From CAXQZM01 sp965229645 (GTDB lineage: Bacteria > Pseudomonadota > Alphaproteobacteria > UBA7985), in assembly GCA_965229645.1 (NCBI GenBank), contig OZ245893.1, forward strand, positions 3,100,001-3,164,000: a stretch of 64,000 nucleotides of DNA, read 5' to 3'. Below, piece by piece: positions 1 to 9,533 of this stretch (position 1 is the first letter of the stretch; each line of letters begins with the position of its first letter). Made by a program: the position numbers and the translations under genes. Below the pieces are notes generated by a model. It worked only from the letters and a program-made list of their open reading frames with translations. It was not told the DNA's origin and ran no database searches.

Positions 1-179
1 GGCTCAGCGATGGTGAGGTCTATAGCCCCAACGAAGACCCCGTCGGGTCAGTTACCTTCGGCTGGCTGACGCGCGCCGGCCCCGATACCAGCGCCCAGAT
101 CGAGCTGACCTTCGGCGAACTGGGCAACAGCGAACGCGAAGAAATCCGCCTCGACGGTTCGGTCGATCGACGGTTTTAG
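1..179 (+). CDS. 3' end of a giant barrel-anchored surface protein (partial)
   Basis: Reading frame 3 is open from the left edge to a TAG at 177-179. The 58 visible codons closely match the C-termini of the four complete giant proteins that follow: they include SPNEDPVGSVTFGWLTR, the FGELGN motif and a terminal DRRF. It is therefore the end of a further paralogue whose body lies upstream of the window. The alternating polar/hydrophobic strands and terminal Phe fit the last strands of an outer-membrane beta-barrel. Family membership is clear; the barrel function is inferred. Confidence 0.85.
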   Translation, partial: LSDGEVYSPNEDPVGSVTFGWLTRAGPDTSAQIELTFGELGNSEREEIRLDGSVDRRF

Positions 180-553
180 GGTTGGCGAACCTCTGCTTGA
201 GGAATTGGCGCTGTGGCAAATTGGCCATGGGGCTCGGGCAAGAGGGGTTTCTGGCGCGTTTGTTGATTGCCGTCCTCAGAATTCGTCGGTAAGTCTTTGT
301 TTTTTAAGAATTTCACATGAGTATTTTGGGGCGCGGGCACGCAGGTGGCCGTGCAAGGTAGAGGCGAATTTTGTATTTTGGCAAAGAAAAACGGAACGCG
401 CGCAGGGGCACGAAGATTGCGATCGAGCGCTGGCGGGCTTGGAACCGGGCGCCGGTTGGGCTTGGGACCTGCCCTGGCTTTCGATCTTTACCTTGTTGCA
501 AGCGCGGCGCCGATGGCTTAGGCCCTCGTCGCGGACTCTAAGATTTATACCCC
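180..553. other. Intergenic spacer upstream of the first complete giant gene
   Basis: This 374-bp spacer lies between two co-directional giant surface-protein genes. I see no MITE end, tRNA or convincing terminator. A short T-rich stretch near 298-312 (TTTGTTTTTTAAGAATTTC) is the only AT-rich patch and could lie in a promoter, but no clear -35/-10 pair is visible. Open frames here are short and do not resemble known proteins. Confidence 0.4.
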
Positions 554-3500
554 ATGTTCTCGCTCAATCGTCTCCACATCGCCAGATGCTGGCCACGGCT
601 CGCCCTTAGCCTGCTAAGCGGCCTGGTTTTGGGCTTGCCAGCCCATGGCGATGTGGTTGGTGTACCAGATGAATGCAAGGTTGACGCCACTGCGGAAACT
701 GCGAGCCTTTATGTCGGCGAAGCAGAACCGTGCGCGGGCCTCTTGGTGATTTCCCAGGCGGTTTTTGACGAAGTTGGCTCGGAGTATCGATCGAGCGCGG
801 GCAGCGGGCTCATTGCTGGGACAAGTGAGTTCAAAGTTACTTTTGACGGCACCGAATATCCAGCTAACCTCTGGTACACGGGCAATATTACCAATATGGC
901 GGGCTATTTTTATTCGGGAAGTTCGAACGCTTCTGTTTCCATAGACTACGACATCGGTAACTGGGATACATCCAATGTCGAGGACATGTCCCGAATGTTT
1001 AATCAATCACCGTCCTTTAGCTTCGATCTGAATTGGGACGTCTCGAGTGTCGAGGATATGACGCGGATGTTCTACTATTCTGACTTTGACGGAGAGCTTA
1101 ATTGGGAATCAACAACGTCAAACGTTACAAGTATGGTAGAAATGTTCCAATCTGCGGCGTCGTTCAATCAAAGGTTAGATTCGTGGGACGTGTCAAATGT
1201 AACATCTATGGTAAGAATGTTCAAATCTGCGACGTCGTTCAATCAAAGCTTGGATTCATGGGATGTATCAAAAGTAACATCTATGGAAGAAATGTTCTCT
1301 AATGCGTCCCAGTTCAATGGGTCGTTGGCTTGGGGGGTCAAGACTTCTCAAGTTACAGATATGTTTGAAATGTTCTATAACGCTCATGTGTTCGAAGGGG
1401 AGGGGTTAAGCGGTTGGGATACATCCAGTGTAACAACAATGAATCGGATGTTTTATCAAGCATATGAATTTGATGAAGAGATTGGTGGTTGGGATGTGAG
1501 CAATGCAACATTGGACAACATGTTTCTCAGTGCCAAATCATTTAATGCCGACCTCAATGATTGGGATGTTGGTCATATAGAAAGCATGTCATTCATGTTT
1601 TACGGGGCAACGGCGTTCGATGGGGACATAAGCAACTGGGACCTTCGGAATGTGATCAACACGTCCAACATGTTTGATGGAGCAACGGCGTTCAATAGGG
1701 ATATTGGAGAATGGAATGTAAGCGGCGTCGCGTCCATGGATGCCATGTTTCAGAATGCTTCGTCATTTAACCAAGACCTAAGTGGGTGGGTTGTGGGCAA
1801 CATAGCCCAAAAACCAACAAATTTCGATACAGGTGCGAATCAAGCCTGGATCGATAGCGGTCAGACCCCCATTTGGGGTGCGGACGAGACCGCACCAATT
1901 GTTATTTCTCTTTCTCCAGAAAATGGAGCAACCAGCGTTGATAACAAAGCAGATTTGATCATGGAATTTAGCGAGAATGTGGAAGTAAATAACACACTAG
2001 GTCAAATCAATATATTTGATGTTACGGACCTACAAAAGCCCTTCGCTGGTTACTACATTTCGAGTTCTAGTATTTCCTTTGATGGTAACCTTGTGCATAT
2101 CACGCTACCAGACTCGTATGACTTCGACTTTGGTGCAGAATACTATGTGATCGTTAGCGGTGATGCAATTCAGGACGCATCTCCAAATGGTAACGACTTC
2201 TCAGGTACAGATCCTAACGACTGGACGTTTATTGTTGAGCCAGGCACTTCCGCGAGCGAATCTCGTGTTTCGGTGGACACGTCCAACAAGTTCCATGTTG
2301 GCGACGAAGTAACTGTGGAGGTGACAGTTCGAGATGCGTCCACCACTAACAGTTTAGTCTCAGGTCAGGCGGACGTTATCCAGGCAACGGTTACGAACGG
2401 GGCGCAGATTACGGACTTCACCGAGACAAACCCCACCACAAACCCTGGGGTTTACGAAGCCGCGCTTTCCAGCGCCGTACCAGGGGAGACCACCGTATCG
2501 GTTGAGGTCGATGGGGTCGTTCTGGACGACACGGTCAGTCTGACGTTCAACGCAGTCGAAGCGCCAGGGCCGCCCACCGACCTGTCTGTGACGCCCAATG
2601 ATGCGGGCGAATTGGCGCTTTCCTGGACCGCCCCTGAGGACGATGGCGGCGCCGACCTCGCCGCTTACATGTATAGCCTGAACGGCACCGATTATATTTC
2701 AACAAGTAGCACCTTCACGACCCATACCGTTACGAATGTCCCAAGCGGGACAGCCCACGAGGTCACCGTGAAAGCGGTCAATACCATGGGGGAGCAAAGT
2801 ACTTCATCGAACGCGGTCAAGGTCCCATCGGTTGCGCTTACGACAGGGGCCGCGGAGACGGTCAAGGGAGCGTTTTCAGTGACGGCCACCTTCTCCGAGG
2901 CCGTAACTGGATTTGACCAAAGCGACATAAAACCCTACAATGCTTCGGTCGATGAGTTTGAGGGTTCGGGAACGACCTATACGTTTACGGTGAGCCCCTC
3001 GGCCGACGGGACTGTGACGGTGGACGTCGGGGCGAACGTGGCCAGCGGCACCGTCGATGACGTTACTGGGAACACCAAAGCCACGCAACTGGTCCGCAGC
3101 GCCGATTTGACCGCGCCGCAAATTACCAGCCTGACGACAGATGCCGCCGCCCCCGTCAACGCCCCATTTGAAGTAGAGGTTGACTTCAGCGAACCCGTCT
3201 TTGGGTTCGATGAAAACAGTATCACCTTGAGCGCGGGCAGTACAGTCACGCAAGGCCCAACCCCCGTTTCGGCGGATGAAGGGAACACTCAATACACGTT
3301 CGAGATCACGCCCGCCCACGGGGAAGTGACGGTGGACATTGCCGCGAACGCGGTTCAAGATGGCGCGGGCAACGGCAATGCGGCGGCGCCCCAACTGACG
3401 GTCGAGGCCGACTTGGATGCGCCAACAGTGACGCTATCGAGCGAGTATCCAGAACGTGTTTCCAACGAGTTCAGTGTCAAAGTAACATTCTCGGAGGAGG

Positions 3501-6500
3501 TTGTGGACTTTGACGAAAGTGACATCACCTTTGGGGTCGAGGGGGAGGAATCGCCCAACGGATCGGTCGGTTCCGACACGTTCGTCTCCTTGGGCGACGG
3601 TGCCTACTCCTTCACCGCTGTCCCAACCGAGGACGGCACCGTGACGATCAGCATCGCGGCGGATGTGGCCACGGACAAGGCGGGAAATCTCAATACGGCG
3701 ACGACGCAATCGCTGACGCGCACCGTTGACACGGTGGCCCCAGTGCCCACGTTGACACTTCAAGGCACCACGCCCCCCGTGAACGGCGACTTCACCCTTA
3801 CCCTGACCTTCAGCGAAGACGTGACCAGCGTCGATTCTAACCAGATCAACGTCACCAGCGCCAATGCAACTGTTGAGAGTGTCGCGGCAACGCAGACGGC
3901 GGGTGAGTACGCCATTTTGGTGAGTCCCTTTGCGGGCACCGACGCCGATGTGACGGTCACGGTGAGCCAAGGGGCAGCAGAGGACTTAGCGGGCAATGCG
4001 AGTGCCTCAACGTCGCTCGATGTTGCCGCGGATTTGGTGGCACCAGGGGCGACCTTGAGCGCGGGGAATGAGGGCGACAATGCCAATACGCTCGTGGGGG
4101 CGAGTTTTGAGGTGACCACGACCTTCCCCGAAGCCGTGACTTGGCTCGATCCAAATTCGCAAGCGAGCGTTGACTTCGGGCCTCAACATGTGACCATCGG
4201 CAACGGCACGGTCGAAGACGGCAGTTTTTCGTCGGGGTCGGGCACGACCTACACCTTTGTCGTGAACCCCAACGCAGACGGGGACCTTGTGACGGTGGAC
4301 CTCGCGGCAGGGGTCGCCCAAGATACGGCGGGCAACCCCAACACTGCAGCGGTGCAGTTGCAGCGCACGGCAGACTTGTCGGGGCCAAACCTCACCTTGA
4401 CCCGCGAGACGACAGACTGGGAAAAAGTGAACGGCGCCTTCACCGTCCTTGCAACGTTTGATGATCAAGTGAGTTGGTCGGACCCGAGTGTCGGGGTTGT
4501 GGGAGGCACCTTGGATAGCCATGTCACCTTGGTGTCCAACCTGGGCGACCCTTCGGTCTATTCATTTATAATCGAGCCAAGCGACGGCGTCGATACGGTG
4601 ACGGTCGAAGTCGCAGAGAATGTGGCGGTGGACAGTGTCGGCAATGGCAATGCATCAGCGCAATTGAGCCTTGACGTCGATACAACACGCCCACAGCTTA
4701 CCCTCGCCTTAAGGAGCGACTACTCAAGTCCCGTCGGCGGGTCCTTTGTTGTGACGGCGGAATTCGATGAAGCGGTAACGGATTTTGACCGTAACGACAT
4801 GAATCCGATAAACGGAACCGTTGGTGAGATCATAAGTACCGACGATGGGGCGGGACAGGCGTACGAATTTGAGGTTACGCCATCGGCGAACGGCGATGTG
4901 ACGATCAGCGTGGCAGCGAACGCAGCTTACGACGGGGCGGGCAATGGCAGCCATGACGCAAGTCTGACGGTAGCAGCGAACTTAGAAACGGCGACGGTGA
5001 CCTTGACCTCCCCCACGCAAAACGGTGACTACGTCACTGGGACCTTTGAGGTTAAGGCACAATTCTCTGATACGGTCACTAACTTCACCGAAGATGATGT
5101 GGACCTGTCAACCAACGCGGAACTGGAAACGAATAGCTTCTCGGGTTCAGGGGATTCTTATACATTTAAGGTTATCCCCAAACAGGAAGCGGATGGGCAA
5201 ACGATCACCGTTGACATCGCAGCAGGTGCCGCAACGGATAGTGCAGGAAAGGACACGGCGGCGGCAGTCACGCTCAAGCTTAGCGCCGATTTGACCGTGC
5301 CAACACCAGAACTCACCGTCGTTGGCGAACAGGGGGAGGCCAATGTCGGATCGAGTTTCCAGGTTCGGGTTGATTTCGGCGAAGCGGTAACGGGGTTTGG
5401 CGATCCTGACACCGACTTAAGCGTCACGAACGCCACCTTGGGCACCATTGAAACGGGCGAAGAGGACGGTGTCTATACCTTTGCCGTCAACCCCAGCACC
5501 CATGGGTCGGACGTGACGGTAGAGGTGCTGGCAGGGGTTGCCGCAGACCAGGCGGGGAACGTGAATGCGGCTTCGAACCAATTAAGGCGCACGCCCGACT
5601 TGGAAGGGCCGACGGTGGAACTGACCATGCAGGACGCTGGGGCGTCAGGGACTTATGTCAATGGCCCCTTCGGCCTTGTCGTGACGTTTTCGGAAGTGGT
5701 GACGGGATTTGAGGTGACAGACCTTAGCCTAACAAACGTGACCATCGATACGGGCACGTTCGCGCAAGATGCAAGCGATTTGAGGGTCTATACTCTTACT
5801 GCGACGCCCTTGAGTGACGACGAAGTTGAGATCAACATAGCCGAAGGCGTTGCCCAGGACAGCGTCGGCAATCCCAACGCAGCCGCGAGCAACCCTTTGA
5901 CGCGCACGGCGGATACAACGGCGCCCATCGTAGAACTCAGCGCCCCGAGCGTGATTGGGGCCGCCCCTTTTACCGTGACAGTAACATTTTCGGAGGGTGT
6001 GACGGGATTTGATGACCCAAGCGCGGATGTGATCGTGACGGGCGCGACGGTTGATTCCAGTTCTCTCCAGGAAACGATTGCGGGACGTGAATATACCTTT
6101 GCCCTTACCCCTGAGGACCAAGACGTCACGGTTTCGATCGCGGCTGGGACGGTGGCGGACGCCGCAGGCAATACGAATTCTGAGGTCGAGACGCTCACAC
6201 GGACGGCGGACCTGAGCGCGCCGACCGTCATAGAATTCGAAACTGCAAGCGATGGTCCCTTTAACGGTCCCTTTTCCCTGTCGATCAAATTCAGCGAAGA
6301 CGTCTCTGGTTTTGAGGACGGCGACGTCGCGGTTACTGACATGAGTGGCAGTGCGACCTTGGGATCAATCACAGGATCTGGCGACACGTACAGTTTGATC
6401 GTAACACCTGGATCAACGGGGGACACGACCTTGACCTTCGACGTGGCGGCGGATGTCGCGACAGACGGGGCAGGCAATGGGAACATAGCCGCGCAGCTGA

Positions 6501-9088
6501 CTGATATCAAGGTCGACACGACCGCCCCTGGGATCACTTTGAAAATGGAAAGCGGTGAAACGGGGACGACAGGCCTTACGGTTGGGGGCAGTAGTTTCAA
6601 GGTCATCGCCACCTTGACGGAGGAGGTTGAGGGTTTTGACATAGGCCATGTGTCGGTCGTAAACGGCACTTTGTCCGCGGCGCTTGTCAAGAATGCGAGC
6701 GACCCGCGCGAATATAGCTTTGACGTTACGCCGATTGAAGGGGGTACGGTGTCGGTCTATGTCGGCGAAGGTGTCTTTGAGGATGCTGCGGGCAACGCAA
6801 ATACCGCCTCGGGCGCGCTAAGCGTAACAGCCAATATTGGGACTTTTGATGTCACCCTTGCGACCGACGTCACGGGAACTGTCACGGGCGACTTTACCCT
6901 CACAGCGACGTTCGCCGAGGCCGTCAGCACCGGCTTCGATGATGTCAGCCATATTAGCGTGGGGAACGGTACGGTTAACACGAGCCCCACGAAGAATTCG
7001 GATACCGAATATACCTTCGTCGTAAGGCCTGCATCGGATGGGCTTGTCACGGTCTATGTGAACCCGAGCGTCGCCACGGATAGCTTCGGCAATTTCAATG
7101 CGGTGTCGAATTCCGTAGAAGTTTCCGCGGATGTGACCGCGCCCATGGTGGCGCTCGAACTAGACGAAGGCGTTGAAACCGTCACAGGTGAGTTTACAGT
7201 GACCGCCACGTTCACAGAGGCTGTCAGTGATTTTTCCCAGGACGATATTTCTGTCACGAACGGCGCCGTGGCACCAGCTAGCTTGCGCCAGGAAAGCGAT
7301 CAGACCTTCAAATTCGAGGTAGAGCCCGAAACCGAAGGCGATATTATTATCCAGATTCTGGACCAGGCCGTCCAGGACGATGCGGGCAATCTATCTGCGG
7401 CCGCCAGTCTGACTGTGCAATTTGAAGAGATTGCGGCCGCTGTCCTGATCTCGGACACCGCCCTAAGGCTGACCGAAGGAGAAACGGACACGTCCCTAAG
7501 CTTGGTCTTAGCGACCCAGCCGACCGCCACGGTGACGCTTACCTTCGCGACCAACCCGAGCGACCTTATTACCGTTGGTTCAGAACTGACCTTTGACACT
7601 GCGAACTGGGACGCCCCCCAAAGCCTCACCATCAAGGCCCACGACGACAGTCAGTTTGGCGATCAGAACACGACGCTGACGGTCTCGACGACCAGCGATG
7701 ACTCTGACTATGGCAGTCTAAGCCCGCAGGACATAAGCGTGACCGTAGAAGACACGGACGTTGCAGCCTTCATCATCAACCCCTCACCTGCGACGGTGAC
7801 CGAGGCGAGTTCAGGAACCTTTTCCGTCGCTTTGAAGACTGAGCCTGCCTCGACCGTCGAACTGGCGCTCGGCTCCAGCAACCCCAGCATCTTGACGGTA
7901 AGTGACGGGGCAAAGCTCACCTTTAGTACCAGCGACTGGGACACCGCGCAGACCGTCACCTTGACGGCCGCCAACAACGACAGCATCGGCGACGCCGAAG
8001 CCAGCATCAGTCTTATCGCGACGGGGGCAGAATACGATGGCCTGAGCGCGAGCGTGCGCGTCCTGATCACCGATGACGATGTGGTCCCCCAGCCCGAAGA
8101 TTCTGGGGCCGCCGTTTCCTCGCTTGTGACCAGTGAAGTCATGGCCAATCAGCTGGGCAGTGTCCTCAGCGACGCGGTCGCGGGCGGGCTTAGCACCCCT
8201 CGTTCCAGCAACGGCGCGCCGACGCGGATGCGCCGCAGCATGTTTGGACTCAACGCCAGCGACTATGACCCCGATGCTTACAACCGCCTCTACATTCTCT
8301 CCGCCCGTGAGGGGGAGGAGGGCTTTACTTTGGTGGACTGGTTCTCCCTGGGCGTATCGCAAACCGTGCTCGACGCTGAACTGTCGGGCGATGGCACCTT
8401 CGCCTACGCCATGTTGGGAACCGAGCTGACCAAGACCGCGACCAGCGTCGATGGTCTGCTCTACGGTGCCGAAACCTCTAGCTGGGACTACGACGAGGAA
8501 ACCGATGTCGATCGAACGGGCTTTTCCATCGGGTATTACAAGGCCGAGCGCCGCGACGGGCTGACCTATAGCGGCTCGGCGGTCGTGACCTTCACCCAGA
8601 ACAACTTTGTCAATACCTTAAACGCGACGGGGGACGCCGCCTCGCGCCGATTGATTTTGAAAGGCAGCGTTAGCGGCGATGCGTTGCGCGATGAGATTGA
8701 GGGCGCACTCAGGGGCTACGCCGATCTTATGTACGCCACCGAGGCCCTGGACGCCTTTACCTTTTCCAACGGCACGACCTCGGCGAAGAATACGACCAAC
8801 ATCGGACGGATCGGGGTCGGGCTGGAATACACCACCGTCCCCGATGAGCGCGGCGGCCGGTTCCTCGTGCGCGGGGAACTCAGCCAGGTGTTTGGCGCCG
8901 ACGATGTGACCTTGAGCGACGGTCAGGTCTATAGCCCCAACGAAGCCCCCGTCGGCGCGGTCACCTTCGGCTGGATCACCCGCCCCGGCCCCGACACCAG
9001 CGCCCAGGTGGAAGTCACCTTCGGCGAACTGGGCAACGATCAGAAACAAGAAATCCGCCTCGATGGCAACGTCGATCGCCGCTTCTAA
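554..9088 (+). CDS. Giant BspA-repeat / multi-Ig surface protein with C-terminal barrel-like domain (copy 1)
   Basis: A predicted 2,844-residue exported protein. Residues 1 to about 32 are a signal peptide (hydrophobic LALSLLSGLVLGL then PAHG). The cap motif follows (two Cys, LLVISQ, WYTGNITNM), then BspA-type 25-residue repeats with WDVSNVTSM...MF...FNQ at about 134-426. Next come an SbsA-like Ig domain (447-565), an invasin-like Ig domain (566-667) and an FN3-like domain (672-760). About 15 tandem Ig-like units with FSEAVTGF-type signatures fill 760-2290, followed by two Calx-beta-like units. From 2515 an ALVSS-type helix precedes a strand-rich domain ending in F. Such repeats are known from bacterial adhesins; autotransport through the C-terminal barrel is inferred. 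No clear Shine-Dalgarno precedes the ATG. The BspA part is visibly more AT-rich than the rest. Its barrel is diverged from the near-identical barrels of the other three genes. Confidence 0.85.
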   Translation: MFSLNRLHIARCWPRLALSLLSGLVLGLPAHGDVVGVPDECKVDATAETASLYVGEAEPCAGLLVISQAVFDEVGSEYRSSAGSGLIAGTSEFKVTFDGTEYPANLWYTGNITNMAGYFYSGSSNASVSIDYDIGNWDTSNVEDMSRMFNQSPSFSFDLNWDVSSVEDMTRMFYYSDFDGELNWESTTSNVTSMVEMFQSAASFNQRLDSWDVSNVTSMVRMFKSATSFNQSLDSWDVSKVTSMEEMFSNASQFNGSLAWGVKTSQVTDMFEMFYNAHVFEGEGLSGWDTSSVTTMNRMFYQAYEFDEEIGGWDVSNATLDNMFLSAKSFNADLNDWDVGHIESMSFMFYGATAFDGDISNWDLRNVINTSNMFDGATAFNRDIGEWNVSGVASMDAMFQNASSFNQDLSGWVVGNIAQKPTNFDTGANQAWIDSGQTPIWGADETAPIVISLSPENGATSVDNKADLIMEFSENVEVNNTLGQINIFDVTDLQKPFAGYYISSSSISFDGNLVHITLPDSYDFDFGAEYYVIVSGDAIQDASPNGNDFSGTDPNDWTFIVEPGTSASESRVSVDTSNKFHVGDEVTVEVTVRDASTTNSLVSGQADVIQATVTNGAQITDFTETNPTTNPGVYEAALSSAVPGETTVSVEVDGVVLDDTVSLTFNAVEAPGPPTDLSVTPNDAGELALSWTAPEDDGGADLAAYMYSLNGTDYISTSSTFTTHTVTNVPSGTAHEVTVKAVNTMGEQSTSSNAVKVPSVALTTGAAETVKGAFSVTATFSEAVTGFDQSDIKPYNASVDEFEGSGTTYTFTVSPSADGTVTVDVGANVASGTVDDVTGNTKATQLVRSADLTAPQITSLTTDAAAPVNAPFEVEVDFSEPVFGFDENSITLSAGSTVTQGPTPVSADEGNTQYTFEITPAHGEVTVDIAANAVQDGAGNGNAAAPQLTVEADLDAPTVTLSSEYPERVSNEFSVKVTFSEEVVDFDESDITFGVEGEESPNGSVGSDTFVSLGDGAYSFTAVPTEDGTVTISIAADVATDKAGNLNTATTQSLTRTVDTVAPVPTLTLQGTTPPVNGDFTLTLTFSEDVTSVDSNQINVTSANATVESVAATQTAGEYAILVSPFAGTDADVTVTVSQGAAEDLAGNASASTSLDVAADLVAPGATLSAGNEGDNANTLVGASFEVTTTFPEAVTWLDPNSQASVDFGPQHVTIGNGTVEDGSFSSGSGTTYTFVVNPNADGDLVTVDLAAGVAQDTAGNPNTAAVQLQRTADLSGPNLTLTRETTDWEKVNGAFTVLATFDDQVSWSDPSVGVVGGTLDSHVTLVSNLGDPSVYSFIIEPSDGVDTVTVEVAENVAVDSVGNGNASAQLSLDVDTTRPQLTLALRSDYSSPVGGSFVVTAEFDEAVTDFDRNDMNPINGTVGEIISTDDGAGQAYEFEVTPSANGDVTISVAANAAYDGAGNGSHDASLTVAANLETATVTLTSPTQNGDYVTGTFEVKAQFSDTVTNFTEDDVDLSTNAELETNSFSGSGDSYTFKVIPKQEADGQTITVDIAAGAATDSAGKDTAAAVTLKLSADLTVPTPELTVVGEQGEANVGSSFQVRVDFGEAVTGFGDPDTDLSVTNATLGTIETGEEDGVYTFAVNPSTHGSDVTVEVLAGVAADQAGNVNAASNQLRRTPDLEGPTVELTMQDAGASGTYVNGPFGLVVTFSEVVTGFEVTDLSLTNVTIDTGTFAQDASDLRVYTLTATPLSDDEVEINIAEGVAQDSVGNPNAAASNPLTRTADTTAPIVELSAPSVIGAAPFTVTVTFSEGVTGFDDPSADVIVTGATVDSSSLQETIAGREYTFALTPEDQDVTVSIAAGTVADAAGNTNSEVETLTRTADLSAPTVIEFETASDGPFNGPFSLSIKFSEDVSGFEDGDVAVTDMSGSATLGSITGSGDTYSLIVTPGSTGDTTLTFDVAADVATDGAGNGNIAAQLTDIKVDTTAPGITLKMESGETGTTGLTVGGSSFKVIATLTEEVEGFDIGHVSVVNGTLSAALVKNASDPREYSFDVTPIEGGTVSVYVGEGVFEDAAGNANTASGALSVTANIGTFDVTLATDVTGTVTGDFTLTATFAEAVSTGFDDVSHISVGNGTVNTSPTKNSDTEYTFVVRPASDGLVTVYVNPSVATDSFGNFNAVSNSVEVSADVTAPMVALELDEGVETVTGEFTVTATFTEAVSDFSQDDISVTNGAVAPASLRQESDQTFKFEVEPETEGDIIIQILDQAVQDDAGNLSAAASLTVQFEEIAAAVLISDTALRLTEGETDTSLSLVLATQPTATVTLTFATNPSDLITVGSELTFDTANWDAPQSLTIKAHDDSQFGDQNTTLTVSTTSDDSDYGSLSPQDISVTVEDTDVAAFIINPSPATVTEASSGTFSVALKTEPASTVELALGSSNPSILTVSDGAKLTFSTSDWDTAQTVTLTAANNDSIGDAEASISLIATGAEYDGLSASVRVLITDDDVVPQPEDSGAAVSSLVTSEVMANQLGSVLSDAVAGGLSTPRSSNGAPTRMRRSMFGLNASDYDPDAYNRLYILSAREGEEGFTLVDWFSLGVSQTVLDAELSGDGTFAYAMLGTELTKTATSVDGLLYGAETSSWDYDEETDVDRTGFSIGYYKAERRDGLTYSGSAVVTFTQNNFVNTLNATGDAASRRLILKGSVSGDALRDEIEGALRGYADLMYATEALDAFTFSNGTTSAKNTTNIGRIGVGLEYTTVPDERGGRFLVRGELSQVFGADDVTLSDGQVYSPNEAPVGAVTFGWITRPGPDTSAQVEVTFGELGNDQKQEIRLDGNVDRRF

Positions 9089-9103
9089 AACCAGCAACGA
9101 CTG

Positions 9104-9343
9104 ATACCAGCGGCGAAAAAAGTTGACACTTTTTTGGCCGTTTTATGTCTCACGGCAGAAACGCTTCGCGTTTCGGCTTTTTCGGGTTGCGGTCTCTACT
9201 CGCTCGCTCAGCCCGACCGCAGGACGGGGCCTTCGCTTATACCCCGAGGCGCTTTCTTAGCTGATCTCGGGGCCGCTGCGGGGGCCGCAGTCGCGGCCCT
9301 TATACCAGCGAATATAAGAGTCATTCCTGGTCGCCGCTGGTAT
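9104..9343 (+). repeat. MITE-A copy 1 (240 bp)
   Basis: The element starts ATACCAGCGGCGA and ends TCGCCGCTGGTAT, a perfect 13-bp terminal inverted repeat. Inside, in order, are an A/T-run hairpin around TTGACA, a GAAACGC/GCGTTTC hairpin, a single unit related to the 47/48-bp tandem repeat (CTCGCTCGCTCAGCCCGAC), a GC-rich hairpin, and a second inner ATACCAGCG next to the right end. No transposase is encoded, so movement would have to be in trans. It fills the gap between two giant surface-protein genes. Confidence 0.8.
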
Positions 9344-9533
9344 GAGAGGGGCACTTTTGGTCGCTGGTATCAGCAGCGTCCGATGCCCCTCCCGCGGCAG
9401 AAAAATAGGAGCGTGGCGCCAAAGCCATTCGACCAGCTCACGACACACCAAGAGAGACTTTAGGCTTGTCTTCGCTCACGACCCTGTTATCGGTGGGGTT
9501 CGCACCTCAAAAAGGAATGGGCAGGGTAGGCGC